From Bacillus sp. FJAT-52991 (GTDB lineage Bacteria > Bacillota > Bacilli > Bacillales > Domibacillaceae): DNA of 64,000 nt. The notes below the pieces were generated by a model, which saw only the letters and a program-made list of their open reading frames with translations, did no database searches and had not been told where the DNA came from. A program made the position numbers and the translations under genes. Where the stretch lies: assembly GCF_037201805.1 (NCBI RefSeq), contig NZ_CP147404.1, positions 2,132,001 through 2,196,000 of the forward strand. The letters run 5' to 3'. This document shows, piece after piece, positions 57,043-64,000 of the stretch (the stretch's first letter is position 1; each line of letters opens with the position of its first letter).

Positions 57043-58392
57043 TTACAATACGTTATCATAGACAGGTTCCGCGTTACGTAATTTTTCAACCTGTTCTTCT
57101 TGCCCATCTTTCGCATTAATTAAAACTCTGTACGTGTCTTCTCCAAGCGTGCCAAAAAATTCGTAACAAAGAACTTCTTGATTTAATTCATTTTGAATAA
57201 TAGCTAACCGTTTTTCTTCCACTTTCACTTTTGGATTAATCAAGCTTTGGGCTTTTTGTTCCGATATAGCTGGTTTAGCTATTTTTCTTTCGTGATGGTT
57301 TTCTAAATATTCATTAGCTGTGACTCCGATAATTTGTCCGTTATCTAGTGCTACCTTCACTTTAACAGCATCCGGATAAATTCTCACGCCATCTTGCTTT
57401 CCAACGAAAGTAAATACTCCTATATGATCATATTGTGTACTGTCATCAAGTTCTAGATCTGTGAATTGATGATTCTTTAAAAAAGCAACAGCTTTGTTGT
57501 TTGCTTCATTTAAACCAATCGTTGGCTGCTTAATCTCTCTGTTGATGATAAACCAAATCGGGTGCCCCCCTTCTCTCGTTAAATCAATACTTGCCTCCTC
57601 CCCATTTCCACCTTTCATATTGACACTATAGAAAGCGAAATCAGAGCCTTTTCCACTTTTCGTTACTTTTACTTGTTCCGCATTATCAATTTTCGTAAAT
57701 TCTTTTGCTTTTTTAACCGCTTCCTCCTTAGAAATCGGTGCTTCCTTCAGGTCTTTTAAGCGGTTATTGTTCAGCTGATCCGCTTGACCAGGTAGGCTAC
57801 TGACATTGGCTTCGCTAAAGCCTTCTGCTTTTTTCTCTACCGTTTTAAAGCCATCAATAATCGTGTTATCTCCTCCTTCTTTTTCGGTCGCAAGCGCAAG
57901 CTCCACATCCATCCAACGCAAATTGTTTTCTAGCGCCATATTTTGTACTTTTCTTAACTCATTTTGAATATCTGCTGACTGCTTATATAAATTCTTTAAA
58001 TGATTGTATTCTTGATCCGTTAATGGCTCCTTCTCTAAATCTCTTACTGCTGCTTTATAACTGAAGTTACCGATATTGCCTAGAAACTCTTCTGTTTTAT
58101 TAAAAGGCAATAACGTAAGTGGCAATTGTCCGACATTACTATGTGCTTCTGAAGTTAATCGCCACACATCCGCTAAAGCAGGTGATAAGGAGTGTCGCGT
58201 ATTCATCGCTAGCGTCGCTCCAATTTGGTCATGAATTTTGTCGACTCCGTAAGTTAAGTCATGGAACGCTCGCTGATAACTGTTTTCTGCATTAATTAAT
58301 ACAGCATTTTTCTCACGATGCTCTTGATAGCCCCAAAGACCTGTCCCGACCGCTACTAATGATAGAAAAACAATCGCTAGTACTCGCAACAT
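57043..58392 (-). CDS. ypeB: Germination protein YpeB
   Basis: 449 residues (450 in B. subtilis). One N-terminal membrane helix (LRVLAIVFLSLVAVGTGLWGY), then a helical domain, then about three PepSY-type domains (SKEEAVKKAKEFTKIDNAEQVKV...; GLNEANNKAVAFLKNHQFTDLEL...; ISEQKAQSLINPKVKVEEKRLAI...). YpeB and SleB depend on each other for incorporation and stability in the spore. It is 15 bases after sleB. Confidence 0.94.
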   Translation of the reverse strand: MLRVLAIVFLSLVAVGTGLWGYQEHREKNAVLINAENSYQRAFHDLTYGVDKIHDQIGATLAMNTRHSLSPALADVWRLTSEAHSNVGQLPLTLLPFNKTEEFLGNIGNFSYKAAVRDLEKEPLTDQEYNHLKNLYKQSADIQNELRKVQNMALENNLRWMDVELALATEKEGGDNTIIDGFKTVEKKAEGFSEANVSSLPGQADQLNNNRLKDLKEAPISKEEAVKKAKEFTKIDNAEQVKVTKSGKGSDFAFYSVNMKGGNGEEASIDLTREGGHPIWFIINREIKQPTIGLNEANNKAVAFLKNHQFTDLELDDSTQYDHIGVFTFVGKQDGVRIYPDAVKVKVALDNGQIIGVTANEYLENHHERKIAKPAISEQKAQSLINPKVKVEEKRLAIIQNELNQEVLCYEFFGTLGEDTYRVLINAKDGQEEQVEKLRNAEPVYDNVL

Positions 58393-58407
58393 AACTACTT
58401 CCCTCCT

Positions 58408-59196
58408 TTATTTACAGAAAATATGTTTACCGATTTGTTTAATTTGTGGGCGTGACCAAATCCAACCACTCGTTGCTGTGTCTGGATTAAAATAATATAA
58501 AGCATCGCCAGTGGGATCCCACCCATTAATCGCATCAATTACCGCCCGCTTAGATGTTTCATTTGGCGTCAGCCAAATTTGTCCATCTGCGACCGCTGTA
58601 AAAGCTCTTGGCTCAAAAATAACCCCTGATACTGTGTTAGGAAAACTTTGACTAGCCACTCGATTTAAAATAACGGCAGCTACCGCCACTTGCCCTTCAT
58701 ATGGCTCTCCACGTGCTTCTCCGTGAACCGCATTGGCCATTAAACGAATATCATTTTGCGAAAAACCACCTGGTACACTCGTTGCTGTTGCTTTTTGATT
58801 AGAGGATTTTGATTTTTTTCCATAAGTAGTAGCAGATTTCCCATTTCTAATCTGATTTTTTACATAACTCTCATCATATTTAGATGCTTTGACAAGTTTA
58901 TTTTTCGTCGTTCCACCTACAAAACCATCAACGGGTAATCCAAATGCCTCTTGAAAGTTTCTCACTGCCCAATACGTTCCCCATCCATAGACACCATCGA
59001 TTTTGCCCTTATAATAGCCCACGTATTGAAGTCTGGACTGCAACTCTATGACATCGTCTCCAGATGCACCTTTTTGAATGACTTGTCCTGAAAAGGCGGA
59101 TGTATGTAGCGGTGAAATGGATAGCTGACCGATCACCAGGCTAAGCAGTATAGCAAAAGCAACTACTATTTTTTTGACTCTTGCACCAATTCTCAT
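58408..59196 (-). CDS. sleB: Spore cortex-lytic enzyme SleB
   Basis: Germination lytic transglycosylase acting on muramic-delta-lactam cortex. 262 residues: signal peptide (about 1-33), PG_binding_1 domain (about 38-97, IELQSRLQYVGYYKGKIDGVYGWGT), a Ser/Lys linker, and the SleB hydrolase domain with HGEARGEPYEGQVAVAAVILNR (catalytic Glu). Start: the ATG at 59196 eight bases after GGAGG; the GTG at 59211 lies inside that site's context. First gene of sleB-ypeB. Confidence 0.95.
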   Translation of the reverse strand: MRIGARVKKIVVAFAILLSLVIGQLSISPLHTSAFSGQVIQKGASGDDVIELQSRLQYVGYYKGKIDGVYGWGTYWAVRNFQEAFGLPVDGFVGGTTKNKLVKASKYDESYVKNQIRNGKSATTYGKKSKSSNQKATATSVPGGFSQNDIRLMANAVHGEARGEPYEGQVAVAAVILNRVASQSFPNTVSGVIFEPRAFTAVADGQIWLTPNETSKRAVIDAINGWDPTGDALYYFNPDTATSGWIWSRPQIKQIGKHIFCK

Positions 59197-59273
59197 TTTT
59201 TTACCCTCCACATGAAGTATGATGTGTATTCGTAGTTTTCGCTGTCGACTTTTTTTTATTCAGTAAAGCCAAT

Positions 59274-59306
59274 AAAAAAAGAAGCCCTTTTTTATTAAGA
59301 GCTTCT
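59274..59306 (-). terminator. Terminator after prsW
   Basis: Minus strand GAAGC...GCTTC, with CTT/AAG pairing inside, followed by seven T. It overlaps the prsW stop codon. Confidence 0.7.
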
Positions 59307-59978
59307 TTCCCGAAATAACCCGCGATGATGTTGTTCTGTTAAAATATGTGCTTGCTTTACTTTTCTTAAAGCAAACCACCATAAAAAAAACATAAAAGGA
59401 ACAATGTAATAGATCCAAATGGTTTCTAAATATAAAATATAATCAAAAAATCCGTGGAGCAAAAACGGAACTAGAAAGGCTAGGAGCAAGTATGTTTTCT
59501 CTCTTCCATCGCGGTTAAACTTCGCCTTCCCTAAATAGAAACCCATCACTACCCCAAACAAAGCATGACTTGATACAGGTAGAAGCGCCCTTAAAAAAGC
59601 GTGTTCCACACCGTGAGCGAATAAATAAAGAATATTTTCAATCGTAGCAAAGCCAAGAGAAACACTCGTCGCATATACAATACCATCATACGGCTCGTCA
59701 AAATCGACATGTTGATAGATTAAATAAAATAAAATAAACCACTTAACAAATTCTTCAAGGAAGCCAACCGTGAAAAGCGCCTCAATCATGCTCGAAAATG
59801 TAATTCCTTCCTCTGCTAAAACGTATTGAATGAACATCGTTGGAAATGTCAATAACGCTCCGTAAATAAAGGCTTTAGCTACGGAAGTGACGGGCTCTGT
59901 TTCATATTTATCTCGAAGATAAAAATAACATAATAGCGCAAGCCCTGGTGCAATACCTGCCGAAAAGATTGCCAGCAT
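59295..59978 (-). CDS. prsW: Intramembrane protease PrsW
   Basis: Site-1 protease for anti-sigma-W (RsiW) in B. subtilis. 227 residues, seven or so membrane helices, with the family glutamate motif [12 protein letters not shown] and later [11 protein letters not shown] and [19 protein letters not shown]. The ATG at 59978, eight bases after AGAGG, gives the same N-terminus as B. subtilis (MxAIxSAGIAPG); the start at 60011 would add an unneeded basic leader. The gene is divergent from ansA. Sigma-W itself is not in the window. Confidence 0.92.
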   Translation of the reverse strand: MLAIFSAGIAPGLALLCYFYLRDKYETEPVTSVAKAFIYGALLTFPTMFIQYVLAEEGITFSSMIEALFTVGFLEEFVKWFILFYLIYQHVDFDEPYDGIVYATSVSLGFATIENILYLFAHGVEHAFLRALLPVSSHALFGVVMGFYLGKAKFNRDGREKTYLLLAFLVPFLLHGFFDYILYLETIWIYYIVPFMFFLWWFALRKVKQAHILTEQHHRGLFRERSS

Positions 59979-60073
59979 CCATCTGTCCTCTTTTCTTTCT
60001 GTTTTCTTCATCGTATCATTAATAAAAGAGATTGAGAATACAAAATTTGCAAAAGTATTGGGAGGTTTTTCTT

Positions 60074-61048
60074 TTGTCTAAAAAACATATTTTCGTTATA
60101 CATACAGGTGGAACCATTTCGATGATGGAAGACAAAACATCTGGTGCTGTCACACCCGGGGAACAAAACCCGCTACTCACATCAACGAATTTGTTAAATG
60201 AAACAGCTCACATCACTACAGTAGAGCCTTTCCATCTGCCCTCTCCTCATATCACACCAAGGGAAATGTTGCATCTGAAACAATTAATTGAAGAGCATTT
60301 TCAAAAAGAACCTTTTGATGGAGTCGTGATTACTCACGGAACCGATACCCTTGAAGAAACGGCGTATTTCCTTGATTTAACGTTGACGATTGATGTACCC
60401 GTCGTAGTGACAGGCGCGATGCGGTCAAGCAATGAAATTGGAGCAGATGGACTGTATAATTTATTAAGTGCCGTACGAGTAGCCGCTTCTGATTCAGCTA
60501 AAGGAAAAGGGGTATTAGTCGTTCTGAATGATGAAATCCACTCTGCAGAAAATGTGACAAAAACGCATACTAGTAACATCTCTACCTTTCAAAGCCCTCA
60601 GTATGGACCGATCGGCATTGTCACTAAGCGAAAAATAGTATTTCATCATGCACCAACAGAGCGACAACAAATCGCTGTCACTACGATCGATCAACGAGTC
60701 GCCCTTATTAAAGCTTACGCGGGAATGGATGCTTCACTTTTATTCACTTTAAAGGAATTAAACTATGATGGGGTAGTCATTGAGGCACTCGGCCAAGGGA
60801 ACCTTCCTCCTGCTGCTGTCGCAGGGGTGAAAGAGCTGATTAAGCAGCAAATTCCAATTGTACTCGTTTCACGATGCTTTAACGGTATCGTTCAAGATAC
60901 TTATGGCTATGATGGCGGAGGAAAGCAATTAAAAGAGCTTGGGGTTATTTTCTCTAACGGTTTAAATGGCCAAAAAGCGCGAATTAAACTATTAGTCGCC
61001 TTGGCCACCAAACACGATCTGCTTTCACTTGAAAAAATATTTGATTGA
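60074..61048 (+). CDS. ansA: L-asparaginase
   Basis: Hydrolyses asparagine to aspartate and ammonia. Catalytic Thr motifs: [11 protein letters not shown] (first) and [19 protein letters not shown] (second, TDT), plus [14 protein letters not shown]. Start: TTG at 60074 with GGAGG at 60061-60065, eight bases upstream, giving 324 residues; the upstream frame from 60032 lacks such a site. No signal peptide, so cytoplasmic. It is followed by a strong terminator. Confidence 0.93.
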   Translation: MSKKHIFVIHTGGTISMMEDKTSGAVTPGEQNPLLTSTNLLNETAHITTVEPFHLPSPHITPREMLHLKQLIEEHFQKEPFDGVVITHGTDTLEETAYFLDLTLTIDVPVVVTGAMRSSNEIGADGLYNLLSAVRVAASDSAKGKGVLVVLNDEIHSAENVTKTHTSNISTFQSPQYGPIGIVTKRKIVFHHAPTERQQIAVTTIDQRVALIKAYAGMDASLLFTLKELNYDGVVIEALGQGNLPPAAVAGVKELIKQQIPIVLVSRCFNGIVQDTYGYDGGGKQLKELGVIFSNGLNGQKARIKLLVALATKHDLLSLEKIFD

Positions 61049-61084
61049 ACAACTACAGGTGCTTATTTCAAGCCCATTAAAAAG

Positions 61085-61116
61085 AAAGCGGAGCGATGTT
61101 CGATCGCTCCGCTTTT
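61085..61116. terminator. Bidirectional terminator between ansA and ypdA
   Basis: A perfect 13-bp stem AAAGCGGAGCGAT/ATCGCTCCGCTTT with a 5-base loop and TTTT after it. Its first bases, AGAAAGCGGAGCG, resemble the start motif of the modular repeats. Confidence 0.92.
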
Positions 61117-61123
61117 CTAACTA

Positions 61124-62104
61124 TCATTTGGATCCTATCTCTTCACGAGTAGCAATCGCCTTGGCGATGTCTCCTCCATGAAAACGACCATTTTCAATAA
61201 AAATTTCATTCGCATTATTTCCAGCTGCAATCACGCCTGCAATAAAAATTCCTTGCACGTTCGTTTCCATCGTCTCTCCATCATAATTAGGGCGGCCACT
61301 TTCACGATCGATCTCCACACCCATTGTCTTTAAAAATTCGTGATCTGGATGATATCCAGTCATCGCAAAAACAAAGTCATTTTTCACTCGTTTTGTCTCA
61401 GCATTTTGTCGATAAACGACTTCTTCTTCCGTAATTTCATCCACAACCGCGTGGAATTCCATCTTGATCTCATCATTTTTTACTAACGCCTCAAATTCAG
61501 GAAGAATCCACGGTTTAATGCTTGCAGAGTATTCACTTCCACGGTAAAGAACCGTCACTCTCGCCCCTGCCTTATGCAGCTCTAACGCAGCATCTACAGA
61601 GGAATTCTTGCCGCCAATGACGACGACATCCATATCGAAATAAGGATGAGCTTCTTTAAAATAATGGAATACCTTAGCAAGCTGCTCTCCTTTTATGTTC
61701 ATGTTATTTGGCTGATCGTAATAACCTGTCGCAATCACGACATAAGGTGTTTCGTATTGACCTTTAGATGTATGAACATGAAACAAGCCATTCTCCTGCT
61801 TTTCCACTTTGTGTACCATTTCATAACGATTAATACGAATGTCTTTTAATTTGACCACTTCACGATAGTAAGTTAGAGCCTGATTCCGCTTCGGCTTCCG
61901 CCCTTCAATAATAAATGGCACATCACCAATCGCCAGCTTTTCACTTGAACTAAAAAAAGTTTGGTGCGTCGGATAATTATAAATCGAATGAACGATATTT
62001 CCTTTTTCAATCACAAGCGGGCTTTTTCCAATCTCCATTAACGCAATAGCCACAGAAAGCCCACAAGGTCCTCCACCCACAACAATACACTCTTCCTTTT
62101 GCAT
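61124..62104 (-). CDS. ypdA: Bacillithiol disulfide reductase YpdA (Bdr)
   Basis: FAD/NADPH oxidoreductase reducing bacillithiol disulfide. FAD motif VVGGGPCGLSVAIAL, NADPH motif VVVIGGKNSSVDAALEL, and the GIFIAGVIAAG end. The Cys of GGPCG corresponds to the single Cys used by this family. Start: the ATG at 62104 with AAGGAGAG upstream gives 326 residues; the frame open to 62149 is leader. It complements bshA and bshB1 in this window. Confidence 0.92.
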   Translation of the reverse strand: MQKEECIVVGGGPCGLSVAIALMEIGKSPLVIEKGNIVHSIYNYPTHQTFFSSSEKLAIGDVPFIIEGRKPKRNQALTYYREVVKLKDIRINRYEMVHKVEKQENGLFHVHTSKGQYETPYVVIATGYYDQPNNMNIKGEQLAKVFHYFKEAHPYFDMDVVVIGGKNSSVDAALELHKAGARVTVLYRGSEYSASIKPWILPEFEALVKNDEIKMEFHAVVDEITEEEVVYRQNAETKRVKNDFVFAMTGYHPDHEFLKTMGVEIDRESGRPNYDGETMETNVQGIFIAGVIAAGNNANEIFIENGRFHGGDIAKAIATREEIGSK

Positions 62105-62160
62105 CTTACTCTCTCCTTGTTTCAAACATCTACCTTTGCTTTCTAGCATCGTTTTTTTTC

Positions 62161-62194
62161 ATAAAAAATATCCTATCAATATAAATGATAGGAG
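62161..62194. terminator. Probable terminator between mecB and ypdA
   Basis: A perfect 8-bp stem TCCTATCA/TGATAGGA with a 7-base loop; AT-rich with T/A runs on both sides. Confidence 0.65.
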
Positions 62195-62224
62195 AAAAAA
62201 CATCTAATTTCAATGATTTCAACT

Positions 62225-62806
62225 TTACACTTGTTTAATGAAATACTGATACAGCTTTCGCATAGCTTCAGAAGGAATGATCGTCAATGCATATTCCTTT
62301 AGCATTTCTTCCGGTAAACTTGAATACAGTCCATACTCCATTAGTATCGCTTCAAATGCATCAAACTGACTATCGAAATCAAACGAGAAGCTTACATAGT
62401 ACGCTCCCTTAAAATAAAACAATGAGCTTGGTATGGAACGAATTCTTTTCTCATCGTGAACTAGACCAATAAGATCCTCAATATCTGTAAACTTAATCGT
62501 TTGTTCAAAGCCATATTCATCATTTTTTCCGCCTGATACATCATCCAACTTATTGAAAAAATCTAAATGCTCAATCGTTAAAATAAGCACTAGCTCATCC
62601 CCTGCCATCGAATGGACTTCAATAGCGATCATTCCTTCTGTGTCAATGTTTAATTGTTCTTCAATAGCATCTAACATTTCGTCAAAAATCTCATGCCAGA
62701 CAAAAGAATCTTCCAAAATATGTTTCTTTAAGCAACCTTTTTTTCTTAACTCATCGTAAGTAACGGAAAGCTTAACTTGATTGTCTGATAATCTTTCTAT
62801 CCTCAT
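62225..62806 (-). CDS. mecB: MecA-type adaptor protein MecB (YpbH)
   Basis: 193 residues. An N-terminal MecA/YpbH substrate-binding half (MRIERLSDNQVKLSVTYDELRKKGCLKKHILEDS) and a C-terminal half that contacts ClpC (FTDIEDLIGLVHDEKRI, YYVSFSF, AILMEYG). Adaptors of this family bring substrates to ClpCP. The second of two adjacent ATGs is used because MRIER is the conserved start. YpbH rather than MecA is chosen from position near ypbG. Confidence 0.85.
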   Translation of the reverse strand: MRIERLSDNQVKLSVTYDELRKKGCLKKHILEDSFVWHEIFDEMLDAIEEQLNIDTEGMIAIEVHSMAGDELVLILTIEHLDFFNKLDDVSGGKNDEYGFEQTIKFTDIEDLIGLVHDEKRIRSIPSSLFYFKGAYYVSFSFDFDSQFDAFEAILMEYGLYSSLPEEMLKEYALTIIPSEAMRKLYQYFIKQV

Positions 62807-62919
62807 CATCTGCTGCCCCCTGCTTAAAGGACCTCTTTAACACATATTATGATAGGAAGCGCAGATGGTGAGTTATAAAAGCATTATTGTACTCGTTGAT
62901 TCAACCAACTTTTCCATGA

Positions 62920-63687
62920 TCATTCATCAGAAATAATGGTGATCAAGTGCGTCTCTGCTTTCGCGCTAAGTCGAAGAGGAAAACCACTCGTTCCATAGCC
63001 ATTACTAACAAGCATCGCCATCTTCCCTCTCCATTCCCAACCACCTTTTTTATATAATCCCATTCCAAAAAGCCTGATCTGTCCTCCGTGTGTATGGCCG
63101 CTCAAAAAAAGACCTACTTGATCTTTTTCGATCATTCGTTTACTAAACAAAGGATTATGACTAAGAAAAATCTTAAAGACGTCATTGGGTACACGTTTAA
63201 ATGCATTTTTTTTATCGCTATAGCCTTTGCTTAAATCATCTACACCTAGTAGATAAATATCCGTCCCATCCGCTGTTTGAAAACAAAAGGATTCATTGCA
63301 TAAAACCGTTACATCATGAGCTTTCAATAATTGTTCAAACGATTGTTTAGGTAGTTCATAATCATTGTTGCCCCATACAAAAAAAACAGGAGCAACCTCC
63401 CTCAATAATTGCAAATTAGAAGCGATTTGTTCAAAACTTACCCCCTTTTCTGCCAAATCTCCACCGATCACAACGAACTCAGCTCTTCCTTGAATCGCTT
63501 GAATAACGGATGGATGAATCTTTCTTCTATGAATATCAGAAATAAAAAAGAAAGTGAAAGGTCCTTTCCCTGGATAGCTGTTCAATGAAATTGTTTCTTC
63601 CTTTACTTTATTTCCATGAGCCTCTTTCCACATATATAGCAGCAAAGCAGCCCCAAATAAAATCAATACTAGTATCAACCATATCAT
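62920..63687 (-). CDS. ypbG: Membrane-anchored metallophosphoesterase YpbG
   Basis: 255 residues: an N-terminal membrane helix (MIWLILVLILFGAALLLYMW) and a calcineurin-type phosphoesterase domain with all metal motifs: ISDIHRR (DxH), VIGGDLAEKG (GD), WGNNDYEL (GNND/H variant), LSHNP and SGHTHGGQ. Substrate unknown. It keeps the YpbG position after mecB. Confidence 0.85.
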   Translation of the reverse strand: MIWLILVLILFGAALLLYMWKEAHGNKVKEETISLNSYPGKGPFTFFFISDIHRRKIHPSVIQAIQGRAEFVVIGGDLAEKGVSFEQIASNLQLLREVAPVFFVWGNNDYELPKQSFEQLLKAHDVTVLCNESFCFQTADGTDIYLLGVDDLSKGYSDKKNAFKRVPNDVFKIFLSHNPLFSKRMIEKDQVGLFLSGHTHGGQIRLFGMGLYKKGGWEWRGKMAMLVSNGYGTSGFPLRLSAKAETHLITIISDE

Positions 63688-63755
63688 ATACGCTACATCC
63701 TCTAATACAAATTTAACTAATGACTCACTTCATTAAAAAGCCTCTTAAAAATCAA

Positions 63756-63784
63756 TAATATCTTACTCCACTCACCCATACAAT
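63756..63784 (+). promoter_or_regulatory. Sigma-E promoter of cotJA
   Basis: TAATATC (63756-63762), a 14-base spacer, CATACAAT (63777-63784). The -10 is a perfect sigma-E match, and the -35 is 6 of 7. It lies 35 bases before the ATG. Confidence 0.8.
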
Positions 63785-63818
63785 AGATTGAAGAATAGAC
63801 AACACAAGGAGGCACGGC

Positions 63819-64000
63819 ATGGACAAAAATCAATGGTATCGAACCTATCGACCTTTCATAAGCCCGATGGACCCTTGTCCACCCATTAAAATAAAAAGAT
63901 ATTCAACTGGGCCTCAATTATTTATGGGGTTTCAACCGCCAGGCCTAGAGCAATTCCCCCCTCTAACAGCCTTACAAAAAGGAACGTTATGGAAAGCTTT
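63819..64000 (+). CDS. cotJA: Spore coat-associated protein CotJA, N-terminal part
   Basis: The first 60 codons before the window ends: MDKNQWYRTYRPFISPMDPC, then PPIKIKRYS, then FMGFQPPGLEQFPP and ALQKGTLW. This matches CotJA, a small coat protein of the sigma-E controlled cotJABC operon. AAGGAGG at 63806-63812 precedes the ATG. Family length is about 80 residues, so most of the gene is present. In B. subtilis cotJABC is elsewhere in the chromosome. Confidence 0.88.
   Translation, partial: MDKNQWYRTYRPFISPMDPCPPIKIKRYSTGPQLFMGFQPPGLEQFPPLTALQKGTLWKA

Overview
The window comes from an endospore-forming member of the Bacillaceae (low-GC Firmicutes). The gene order follows the Bacillus subtilis yprA-to-ypbG stretch almost throughout, and sporulation or germination genes occur in several places (spoIVA, ypeB, sleB, ypjB, cotJA). 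It is not B. subtilis itself: proteins diverge clearly, several accessory genes are inserted, and the trp genes that B. subtilis carries between aroH and hisC are absent. No rRNA, tRNA, CRISPR array, prophage or intact insertion sequence was seen.

Layout. 1-7.7 kb: the start of helicase mrfA, small yppG/yppE-type genes, divergent recU-ponA, then ypoC-nth-dnaD. 7.9-16.7 kb: a DUF3189 gene, a block of structured repeats, asnS, aspB-tseB-ypmA, a degenerate metallo-beta-lactamase-fold protein, dinG, and a five-module repeat array. 16.7-28 kb: a Cys-rich pentapeptide-repeat protein, panBCD behind an attenuator-like leader, a divergent lipoprotein of the glucose/sorbosone dehydrogenase family, birA-cca-bshA-bshB1-mgsA-dapB-ypjD, a YitT-family gene and a third repeat block. 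28-35 kb: a YugP-type Zn peptidase, ypjB, ypjA, the qcrABC complex, ypiF-ypiB-ypiA. 35-42 kb: aroC-aroB-aroH-hisC-tyrA-aroA preceded by cheR. 42-50 kb: ndk, the menaquinone and heptaprenyl genes, mtrB-folE, hbs, spoIVA, yphF-yphE. 50-64 kb: gpsA, der, fni, the S1-domain protein, plsC-cmk, the PilZ flagellar brake, sleB-ypeB, prsW, ansA, bacillithiol disulfide reductase ypdA, mecB, a metallophosphoesterase and the start of cotJA.

How genes work together. hepS-menG-hepT make menaquinone, the electron donor of the QcrABC complex. bshA and bshB1 (two of the three bacillithiol steps) and ypdA (its disulfide reductase) lie in the same window. panB, panC and panD cover three of the four pantothenate steps. 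aroC/B/H/A, tyrA and hisC cover the late shikimate, tyrosine and histidine reactions.

The most unusual feature is a family of modular intergenic elements at 8.5-8.8, 15.9-16.7 and 27.8-28.0 kb. Each unit starts near GAAAAGCGG, ends near GCTGGACAA, and can fold into a long two-step hairpin whose stem sequences differ between module types while staying complementary. Units lie head to tail, two arrays begin directly after a stop codon, and each array lies beside a gene that interrupts the B. subtilis-like order. The second notable signal is the panB leader, where a terminator and a competing antiterminator pairing can both be read.
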